Shown: positions 34,001 to 41,375 of the stretch, piece after piece
How positions within the stretch are numbered: position 1 is the first letter of the stretch
Layout: each line of letters opens with the position of its first letter
NCBI RefSeq assembly: GCF_900177515.1
Contig: NZ_FXAK01000001.1
Span: forward strand, 370,001-434,000
Direction: 5' to 3'
Source: Azospirillum oryzae
GTDB lineage: Bacteria; Pseudomonadota; Alphaproteobacteria; Azospirillales; Azospirillaceae
DNA length: 64,000 bases
Made by a program: the position numbers and the translations under genes
The notes under the pieces: generated by a model
The model's database searches: none
Told to the model about the DNA's origin: nothing
The model's input: the letters and a program-made list of their open reading frames with translations, nothing else

Positions 34001-36381
34001 ACAGCATCACCCCCCGCGCCGCCACCGTCGAAAAAATCGTCGGCCGAGCCGTGCCGCGCCCCAATGCCCGCCGGCTGGTCGAAGGCCGCGGCACCTATGT
34101 CGACGATGTCGAGCTGCCGCGGATGGTCCATGTGGCCTATCTGCGCAGCCCGCACGCCCACGCCCGCATCCTGCGGATCGACGCCGCCGCGGCGCTCGAC
34201 ATGCCGGGGGTGGTCGCCATCGTCGACGGCCGCCAACTGGCGGAGATTTGCGCGCCCTTCGTTGGCGCGCTGTCCCATCTGGCCGGCATGCGCTCGCCGC
34301 CGCAGCACGCCATGGCCGTCGACCGCGCCTGCTGGCAGGGCGAGGCGGTGGTGGCGGTGGTGGCGCAGACCCGCGCCCAGGCCGAGGACGCCATGCAGGC
34401 GGTCGAGGTCACGTGGGAGGTGCTGCCGGCGGTGACCCGCATGGACACCGCGCTCGACCCCGGCACCCCGGTGATCCACCCCGAGCTGGGCGACAACCTG
34501 TGCTTCCACCGCGAGGTCGACAGCGGCGGTGTGGACGATGCCTTCGCCGCGGCGGATGTCGTGGTGGAGGAGACCTATGATTTCGGGCGCCACACCGGCG
34601 TCACGCTGGAGCCGCGCTCGATCCTGGCCGACTACAACCCGGCCGAACGGCGGCTGACCGTCCATCATTCGCATCAGGCGCCCCACATGATGGGCGACCT
34701 CTACGCCCGACTGATGGGGATTCTCGAGGCCGACGTGCGGGTGCTCTGCAAGGATGTCGGCGGGTCGTTCGGCATCAAGGTCCACGCCTACGCCGACGAT
34801 TTCGCCACCGTCGCCCTGTCGGTGCTGCTGGGGCGGCCGGTCAAGTTCGTCGCCGACCGGCTGGAATCCTTCGTCACCGACATCCACGCCCGCGAGCATC
34901 GGGTCAAGGCCCGGCTGGCGCTGACCCGCGACGGCCGCTTCCTCGCATTCGACATCGCTGACCTGACCGGCATCGGCCCCTATTCGATGTACCCGCGCAC
35001 CAGCGCGGTGGAGGGCAACCAGGTCATCAACCTGTGCGGCGGCCCCTATGACCATCCGCACTACCGCGCCACGCTGGACGTGGTGTTCCAGAACAAGGTG
35101 CAGACCAGCCAGTATCGCGGCGTCGGCCACCCCATCGCCTGCGCCGTGACCGAGGGCATCGTCGATCTGGCCGCCGCGACGCTGGGGATGGACCCGCTGG
35201 AGCTGCGCCGGCGCAACCTGATGGCCGACGACAGCTTCCCCCGCAAGGGGGCGTCGGGCATCCTGCTGGAGAGCCTGTCCCACCAGCGCTGTCTGGCCCG
35301 TCTGGAGGAGATGGTGGATTTCCCCGCGCTCCGCCGCGAACAGGCAGAGCTGCGCGCCAAGGGCATCCATCGCGGCATCGGCATCGCCGTGCTGATCGAG
35401 CTGACCAACCCCGGCGCCGCCTTCTACGGCACCGGCGGTGCGCGCATCGCCTCGCAGGACGGCGCCACCGTCCGGCTCGATCCGACCGGCATCGTTCATT
35501 GCGCCAGCGGCGTCGGCGAGCAGGGCCAGGGCACCGAGACCATCTTCGCCCAGATCGTCGCCGACGAGGTCGGGGTGCCGATGGACCGGGTCCGGGTGCT
35601 GACCGGCGACACCGCCGCCACCCCCTATGGCGGCGGCACCTGGGCGTCGCGCGGCGCCGGGATCGGCGGCGAGGCGGTGCTCCAGGCCAGCCGGCAGCTG
35701 CGCGCCAACCTGCTGGAGTTCGCCGCCGTCCATCTGGGCCTGCCGGTGGAGCGGCTGCGCATCGCCGGCGGCTCGGTGATCGACACCGCCGAGGGCGTCG
35801 CCCTGATGGATCTGGCCGAGCTGGGCAGCCTCGCCCATTTCCGCCCGGACCTGCTGCCCGCCGGCTTCCAGCCGGAACTGGTGGTCACCCGCCATTACGC
35901 CCAGCGCGACTATCCCTTCATCTTCACCAACGGCATCCAGGTTTCCCATGTCGAGGTGGATGTGGAGACCGGCGTGGTGACGCTGCTCAAGCACTGGGTG
36001 GTCGAGGATTGCGGCCGGGTGCTCAACCCCCTGCTGGTCGACGAGCAGATCCGCGGCGCCGTCATGCAGGGGCTGGGCGGCGTGCTGTTCGAGGAATGCC
36101 TGTATGACGAGAACGGCGTGATGCGCAACGGCAGCATGGCCGACTATCTGGTGCCGATGGCCGGCGAGATGCCCGACATCGAGGTGGCCCACGTCGAGAC
36201 GCCGACGCGCTCGTCCGAACTGGGCGCCAAGGGCGCCGGCGAGGCTGGGACCGCCGGGGCGCCGGCGGCGGTGATGAACGCGATCAACGACGCCCTGCGG
36301 CCCTTCGCCGTCCGCCTGACCGCGCAGCCGATCACCCCGGAGAAGATCCTGCACGCCCTGCACCCCCACCTCGCCGGCTGA
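33997..36381 (+). CDS. Molybdenum hydroxylase large subunit, not CO dehydrogenase form I
   Basis: A 794-residue molybdopterin-binding subunit. It opens VGRAVPRPNARRLVEGRGTYVDDV in pieces, has CKDVGGSFGIKVHAYADD, and carries the catalytic glutamate in GAKGAGEAGTAGAP. The active-site loop reads SQYRGVGHPIA; form I CO dehydrogenase has AYRCSFR there, so the selenylated cysteine is missing and this is not a true CoxL. It resembles enzymes that hydroxylate aldehydes, aromatic heterocycles or similar compounds. The substrate is unknown; the MFS and MmsA-type genes suggest a degradable organic acid or aromatic. Confidence 0.9.
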   Translation: MNSITPRAATVEKIVGRAVPRPNARRLVEGRGTYVDDVELPRMVHVAYLRSPHAHARILRIDAAAALDMPGVVAIVDGRQLAEICAPFVGALSHLAGMRSPPQHAMAVDRACWQGEAVVAVVAQTRAQAEDAMQAVEVTWEVLPAVTRMDTALDPGTPVIHPELGDNLCFHREVDSGGVDDAFAAADVVVEETYDFGRHTGVTLEPRSILADYNPAERRLTVHHSHQAPHMMGDLYARLMGILEADVRVLCKDVGGSFGIKVHAYADDFATVALSVLLGRPVKFVADRLESFVTDIHAREHRVKARLALTRDGRFLAFDIADLTGIGPYSMYPRTSAVEGNQVINLCGGPYDHPHYRATLDVVFQNKVQTSQYRGVGHPIACAVTEGIVDLAAATLGMDPLELRRRNLMADDSFPRKGASGILLESLSHQRCLARLEEMVDFPALRREQAELRAKGIHRGIGIAVLIELTNPGAAFYGTGGARIASQDGATVRLDPTGIVHCASGVGEQGQGTETIFAQIVADEVGVPMDRVRVLTGDTAATPYGGGTWASRGAGIGGEAVLQASRQLRANLLEFAAVHLGLPVERLRIAGGSVIDTAEGVALMDLAELGSLAHFRPDLLPAGFQPELVVTRHYAQRDYPFIFTNGIQVSHVEVDVETGVVTLLKHWVVEDCGRVLNPLLVDEQIRGAVMQGLGGVLFEECLYDENGVMRNGSMADYLVPMAGEMPDIEVAHVETPTRSSELGAKGAGEAGTAGAPAAVMNAINDALRPFAVRLTAQPITPEKILHALHPHLAG

Positions 36382-36417
36382 CCCGGAGCGGTTTTGTCCG
36401 GCGCCTGCGACAGAGGA

Positions 36418-37038
36418 TCAGGCGCTTCCCTGCTCCAGCCGCGTCAGCGCGCGGGCAAGTTCGGAGGCGTTGCGCATGCCCATCTTCTCCAGGACGCGGG
36501 CGCGGTGGGTCTCCACCGTGCGGATCCCGATGTCCAGCCGGCGGGCGATGATCTTGTTGGGAAGGCCTTGGGCCACCAGTTCCACCACCTCGCGCTCGCG
36601 CGGGGTGAGCAGGGTCATCCGGTGACGGATCTCCGCCGCCTCGACGCCCGCCTGCCGTTCGATCCGGTCGCGTTCGCAGGCTTCGCGCACCCGCTCGATG
36701 AGCAGGTCCTCGTCGAACGGCTTCTGCAGGAAGTCCACGGCGCCGGCCCGGAAGGCACGGACGGCGGCGGGAACGTCGCCATGTCCGGTGATGACGATCA
36801 CCGGCAGGCTCAGGCCGCGCCGGATCATCTCCTGCTGCAGCGTCAGACCGTCCATGCCCGGCATCCGAATGTCGATCACCGCGCAGCCCGGCTGGTCGGG
36901 ATCGGCGGCGGCCAGGAACTCGGCGGCCGACGCACAGAGGCGAACGGTCAGCCCGGCCAGTTCCAAATGCACCGCCAGCGCGTCGCGGACGGCCTCGTCG
37001 TCATCGACGATGAAGATGACGGGAACATCAGGCGTCAT
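36418..37038 (-). CDS. FixJ/NarL-type response regulator
   Basis: A 206-residue two-domain regulator. The receiver has IVDDDEAVRDAL, the phosphorylated Asp in CAVIDIRMPGMDG, a Thr in VIVITGHGD and Lys in FLQKPFDE. A LuxR-type helix-turn-helix follows: LTPREREVVELVAQGLPNKIIARRL in pieces and RTVETHRARVLEKM. Its start overlaps the kinase stop by 11 bases. The pair is divergent from the stress-protein and Mrp operon, which it may control. Confidence 0.92.
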   Translation of the reverse strand: MTPDVPVIFIVDDDEAVRDALAVHLELAGLTVRLCASAAEFLAAADPDQPGCAVIDIRMPGMDGLTLQQEMIRRGLSLPVIVITGHGDVPAAVRAFRAGAVDFLQKPFDEDLLIERVREACERDRIERQAGVEAAEIRHRMTLLTPREREVVELVAQGLPNKIIARRLDIGIRTVETHRARVLEKMGMRNASELARALTRLEQGSA

Positions 37039-38641
37039 CGAAGTCGGTCCCGGATCCGTGGATGGGCAGGGTGAAGCGGAACACCGTCTCCCCGTGGGGC
37101 AGGCGCTCGCTGGTCAGGGTGCCGCCGTGCCCCTCGACGATGCTGTGGGCGATGGACAGGCCCAGCCCCATGCCCGTGGCTTTGGTGGTGACGAACGGGG
37201 CGAACAGGTTCCGCTCCACGACATCCGACAGCCCCGGCCCGCTGTCGCGCACGCCGACCGTGACGAAGCCCGCCTCGGTTGCGGGGTGAGCGAAGACGAC
37301 GATGCGCCGCAGGCGGGGGTCGGGGGAGTCCATCGCCTCGGCGGCGTTGCGCACGAGGTTGAGGATCACCTGCTGCAGCTGCACCGCGTCGCCGCTGACG
37401 GCCGGCAGGCCGGGCGCCACCTCGGCCTGGATGGACACGGAATGCTGTCCGGCGACGGGGGCCGCCAACGCCAGGCAATCGGCGATCAGCGCACCGACCG
37501 ACAGCGGCGCAGGGTCGCTGCGCCCCTTGCGCACGAAATCGCGCAGGCTGCGGATCACCCTGTCGGCCCGTTCGGCCTGCACCACGGTCTTGTCGAGGAT
37601 CTCATTCAGGCGGGGCGAGGCCTGCTCGAGCTTGGCGATCTTGCGGGCGGCACGGGCGTAGCTCATGGCGGCCGACAGCGGCTGGTTCAGTTCGTGCGCC
37701 AGGGCCGCCGCCATCTCGCCGGCTTCGGTCAGGCGCGACGCGCGGTCGAGGTCCGATTGGCGCTCGCGGATCACCGCTTCGACCCGGCGGCGCTCGCTGA
37801 CCACGGCGCCCAGCAGCAGCGCGGTGACCGCCAGGGTCAGCATGAGAAGCTGGAAATGGGTGGTCCGCGCCGTCTCCACCCCGGTCACCTGGATGGCGAC
37901 GATCAGCCCGCCCTGGGTGACGGCCGAGGCGAGCGCCGCCCCCGCCAGCCCGTGCCTTACGGCCACCGCCACCGCCGGCAGGAACAACAGGTAGAAGTGC
38001 TCGTACTGGGCCGAGGCGAGCGGTCCGAAATCCAGCCACAGCGTCACACCGATGAGCAGGCCGTACGCCGCCATCTCGGCCGCCCCCCTCCAGGACGCCC
38101 GGGGCACCGTGCCGCGCAGGGCGACCAGCACGACGGGTGTCAGCACCGCGATTCCGATGACCTCCCCGACCCAGTAGCGCAACAGGGCCCCGGCGAAATC
38201 CGACCAGGGGAACAGGCCGATCAGTGTGTGGAGAGCGATGTAACCCGCCCCCACCGCCAGCGGCGTCATCGCCGCGCCGACGAGCAGCAGCACGATGTCG
38301 CGCAATTTGGCGAGGCGGGGGTCGAGACCGAGCCGCCGGCGCAGCACCCAGGCCGCCCCGCCGTAACCGGCGGCGAGGATGCCGTTCGCCACCGCCGTCA
38401 CCCACAGGGCGACGGGCAGGTCGCGCACCATCAGGTCGGCCACCATCAATCCCAGCCACGCCAGCGGCACGGCGCGGAAGCCGACGACGATCAGCATTCC
38501 CATCATCAGCCCGGCAGGGGGGTTCCATGGGGTGATGTTGAGCGGCGCGACCTCGTGGATGAAGCTGATCCAGTCCAAGGCCAGGTGAGCGGCCAGATAG
38601 GCCGGCACGAAGACCCAGCGGCCCCGGAGATCCTTCGGCAT
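37028..38641 (-). CDS. Membrane sensor histidine kinase with MASE1-like domain
   Basis: A 537-residue kinase. The first ~270 residues contain about eight hydrophobic helices and match the MASE1-type sensor, with WNPPAGLMMGMLIV (one residue varies) near the start. The phosphorylated His is in AALAHELNQPLSAAMSYA, and the N, G1 and G2 boxes are NLVRNAAEAM, DSGPGLS and TGMGLGLSIAHS. This is the FixL/DctB-like HisKA group. The signal is unknown. The ATG at 38641 sits very close to GGGAGGA. Translation is coupled to the regulator. Confidence 0.88.
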   Translation of the reverse strand: MPKDLRGRWVFVPAYLAAHLALDWISFIHEVAPLNITPWNPPAGLMMGMLIVVGFRAVPLAWLGLMVADLMVRDLPVALWVTAVANGILAAGYGGAAWVLRRRLGLDPRLAKLRDIVLLLVGAAMTPLAVGAGYIALHTLIGLFPWSDFAGALLRYWVGEVIGIAVLTPVVLVALRGTVPRASWRGAAEMAAYGLLIGVTLWLDFGPLASAQYEHFYLLFLPAVAVAVRHGLAGAALASAVTQGGLIVAIQVTGVETARTTHFQLLMLTLAVTALLLGAVVSERRRVEAVIRERQSDLDRASRLTEAGEMAAALAHELNQPLSAAMSYARAARKIAKLEQASPRLNEILDKTVVQAERADRVIRSLRDFVRKGRSDPAPLSVGALIADCLALAAPVAGQHSVSIQAEVAPGLPAVSGDAVQLQQVILNLVRNAAEAMDSPDPRLRRIVVFAHPATEAGFVTVGVRDSGPGLSDVVERNLFAPFVTTKATGMGLGLSIAHSIVEGHGGTLTSERLPHGETVFRFTLPIHGSGTDFDDA

Positions 38642-38808
38642 GTCCTCCCGCCTGATCGATGTGGTGATCCCGCCTGTAACGATAGGAACGGCCGGGCGCG
38701 ATGCAATCCGTATTAGCCGGCATAGACAGGGCCGGCGGCCATTCCCGATCATGTCCTGAACATGAACGCCCGAATGCAGCACGCCCGTTTGGGGCGGGGA
38801 GTACAGCC

Positions 38809-39663
38809 ATGAAGAACCTGCGACGAATTCTGCTGGCCACGGACCTCGAACCGAAATCGGATCGGGCGATGGAGCGCGCGGCGCAACTCGCCCGCCAGTC
38901 CGGCGCCGAGTTGACCGCCCTGCACGTCGTCCATGACGGGGACGGTCCGTACGCCCATTTGCCGCTCCACCATATCGAGGCGGAACTGCATCGCCATCTG
39001 CTCGCGGTCCCGGGCGCCGCCGGCCTCACGATGCGGGCGGTCGCCGTACGGGGTGCTGCGGTGGAACCGCAGGTCGCCGGTTATGCCGGGTTGTGGTGGC
39101 CCGATCTGGTCGTGGTGGGCGTCCACGCGCATGACGGCTTGGCAGACGTGTTCCTGCCGCCCACCGTCGAAAGGATTGCCATCGCCGACGAAACCCCCGT
39201 GCTGATCGTGCGCGACAAGCCGCACGGCCCCTATGCCCGTGCCCTGGTTCCCGTCGATTTCTCGGAACGGTCGCGCGCTGCGGTGGAGACCGCGCGTCGG
39301 CTGTTGAGCGACGGCAACCTCCACCTGCTGCATGTTGCGGACCTCCCGCTCGCCTCCCGCTCCCCGACGGGGCGGTCCACGGCCGGCGATATCACCCATG
39401 AGTTCGCCGGCGAGTTCGGGAAGATGCTGAGGGGAATGGCTCCCGACGGTCCCGCAGTCACCCGCGAGGTGCGGATCGGTCACCCGGTTCCGGAGATCGT
39501 CCGGGCTGCACGGTACGGGCACTACGATCTGGTGGTGATGGGATCGGCGCGGCGCGACGGTCTGATGCGCGCCTTCCTGGGCAGCGTCACCCAGGACGTG
39601 CTCGCCGACCTGCCCTGCGACGCCCTGCTGGCAGGCGATTCGGTCGGGGACCTTCAGCGTTGA
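38809..39663 (+). CDS. Universal stress protein, two tandem domains
   Basis: A 284-residue protein with two UspA domains. The first starts RRILLATDLEPKSDRAMERA and the second RALVPVDFSERSRAAVETA. The second domain ends with VMGSARRDGLMRAFLGSVTQDVL, close to the G-x2-G-x9-G(S/T) ATP-binding motif; the first has a degenerate version. It leads the operon of Usp, Usp, PtsN and Mrp genes and is divergent from the two-component pair. Confidence 0.88.
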   Translation: MKNLRRILLATDLEPKSDRAMERAAQLARQSGAELTALHVVHDGDGPYAHLPLHHIEAELHRHLLAVPGAAGLTMRAVAVRGAAVEPQVAGYAGLWWPDLVVVGVHAHDGLADVFLPPTVERIAIADETPVLIVRDKPHGPYARALVPVDFSERSRAAVETARRLLSDGNLHLLHVADLPLASRSPTGRSTAGDITHEFAGEFGKMLRGMAPDGPAVTREVRIGHPVPEIVRAARYGHYDLVVMGSARRDGLMRAFLGSVTQDVLADLPCDALLAGDSVGDLQR

Positions 39664-39730
39664 GTCCCGGCGCTGCGGGAGCCGCGATGCCACCCGCTTC
39701 CACCGCGGGCAGAAACACCGGAGATGACCG

Positions 39731-40825
39731 ATGGACGTAGACCGTGAACCATGGCCGCCGGGATGGCGCATGGAGAATGAGCCGGCGGGGGACAACGTCG
39801 TACCGCTCAGGCCAGAGTCCGAGACGGGCGCGCTCGCACGGCGCCCGGCTGTGCGGCGGACACCGCCCGGCGCCCGCCGCACGGGCGGCCGGCCGGACCG
39901 GTCGGAGGGACCGCCTCACAGGATCCTGCTGGCCACCGACCTCAGCTTCCGCTGTGAACGCGCGCTGGAGCGGGCGGCGTCGCTGTCCGCCCAGTGGCAG
40001 TCGACGCTCGTGGTGCTGCATGTGCTCGACACGCCCGCCTCCTGTCTTCCGGAGCCCGACCGCCGGCCGTCATGGTCTCCCGTCGCGCCGCGCAACCTCG
40101 CATGGAAGAGGCTGCTCGCCGACGTCGGTGCCGTCACCAAGCAGGCCACCTTGCTGATCCGGGAGGGCGATCCGGCCGAAGCGATCGCGCACACGGCGGA
40201 AACGGAGCATTGCGGCCTGATCGTGTTCGGCATCACCCGTGACGCCGTTCTCGACCGCCTATTCCTGGGCAGGACCATAGACCGTCTGCTGCGCCGGTCC
40301 CGCCTGCCCCTCCTCGTCGTGAAGGAGCGCCCACGCGGGCCGTATCGCGACATCGTCGTCGCCACGGACTTCTCCGACGCGTCGCGCGAGGCGCTGGAAG
40401 CGGCAGCCCGCATGTTTCCCGGTCAGGCGCCCACGGTCTTCCACGCCTACGAGACCCCGTTCTCCGGGCTGGCCGCAGATCCGCGCGCGCGCCGGCAGGA
40501 GTATCGGGACATCGCCGTGCAACAGTGCCGGGCCTTTCTCGCGAGGGGGCGGCGGCCGGCCGCCCGGTGGCCGGAGCGCGTCGTGGTCGAGAGTGGATCG
40601 CCGGAGCTGCTCTTGCGGAATTACGTCCGCGATCTAAACGTTGATCTGGTGGTCCTCGGCATGCACAGGCGCAACGCCATTGTTGAACTGATCGCCGGCA
40701 GTGTCGCCAAGACGATCATGGACGATGTGCCGTGCGATGTTCTGGTCGTCCAGCAGATGTCGGATGTCCGTGAAGGGACTGACGGCGGAGGCCAGCCAAT
40801 GGAAACCGCGGACAGTCCGCCATGA
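39731..40825 (+). CDS. Universal stress protein, two tandem domains with N-terminal extension
   Basis: A 364-residue protein. An arginine/proline-rich leader of about 60 residues comes before two Usp domains, HRILLATDLSFRCERALERA and RDIVVATDFSDASREALEA. The second ends VVLGMHRRNAIVELIAGSVA, with a conserved ATP-site pattern. It starts at an ATG behind GGAGATGACC and its stop overlaps the ptsN-like start by four bases. The leader looks disordered and has no signal peptide. Confidence 0.85.
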   Translation: MDVDREPWPPGWRMENEPAGDNVVPLRPESETGALARRPAVRRTPPGARRTGGRPDRSEGPPHRILLATDLSFRCERALERAASLSAQWQSTLVVLHVLDTPASCLPEPDRRPSWSPVAPRNLAWKRLLADVGAVTKQATLLIREGDPAEAIAHTAETEHCGLIVFGITRDAVLDRLFLGRTIDRLLRRSRLPLLVVKERPRGPYRDIVVATDFSDASREALEAAARMFPGQAPTVFHAYETPFSGLAADPRARRQEYRDIAVQQCRAFLARGRRPAARWPERVVVESGSPELLLRNYVRDLNVDLVVLGMHRRNAIVELIAGSVAKTIMDDVPCDVLVVQQMSDVREGTDGGGQPMETADSPP

Positions 40826-41325
40826 TGGAGACGGCGATGAGCATCCCGGAGTTGCTACCGGCACCCAACGTCATTCTCGACGCCGAGCCGCCCAACAAGG
40901 CGGCCCTGCTCGACCTTCTGGCGGAGGAAGCCGGTCAGCGGCTTGGACTTCCCAAGCCGGAGGTCCTCAGCGCGCTTCAGGCGCGCGAGAAGATCGGCTC
41001 CACCGGGCTCGGCCGGGGGGTCGCGCTTCCCCATGCCGAGATCCAGGATGCCCGGGCGCCGCTGGTCTTGTTCGCCCGGCTCCGCCGCGCCGTCAACTTC
41101 GACGCCCGCGACGAGGAGCCCGTGGATCTCGTCTTCCTGGTGCTCTGGCCCGCTGCGGCCCGCAAGGGCCTGCTGCCCACCATGTCGGAAATCTGTCGTG
41201 CCCTGCGCGAACCGCAGACGCTGCGCCGGCTGCGCGCCGCGGAGACGGCCGAGGATGTGGTCCAGCTGGTGCTCCAGGCAGTTCCTCCCGAAGCGGCCCA
41301 GGACGATACGCCACCCGGGGAATGA
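40822..41325 (+). CDS. PTS EIIA (PtsN-like) protein
   Basis: A 167-residue EIIA-Ntr fold protein. The active-site histidine lies in GRGVALPHAEIQDAR, preceded by REKIGSTGLG, both close to PtsN. DLVFLVLWPAAARKG and HLR-like late helices follow the fold. In enterobacteria and rhizobia, PtsN controls potassium homeostasis, so its place directly before a cation/proton antiporter operon suggests a local regulator of that antiporter. The ATGA overlap couples it to the upstream stress protein. Confidence 0.85.
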   Translation: MMETAMSIPELLPAPNVILDAEPPNKAALLDLLAEEAGQRLGLPKPEVLSALQAREKIGSTGLGRGVALPHAEIQDARAPLVLFARLRRAVNFDARDEEPVDLVFLVLWPAAARKGLLPTMSEICRALREPQTLRRLRAAETAEDVVQLVLQAVPPEAAQDDTPPGE

Positions 41326-41375
41326 CCGCCGTCGTCGACCACCCCCACCGCAACGACGATCAAGTGTAAGAACGC

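Noticed and set aside
33925-36369. A long minus-strand open frame opposite the hydroxylase large subunit
   Set aside because: Same reason: shadow of a well-supported gene, with unnatural His/Gln/Gly-rich composition.
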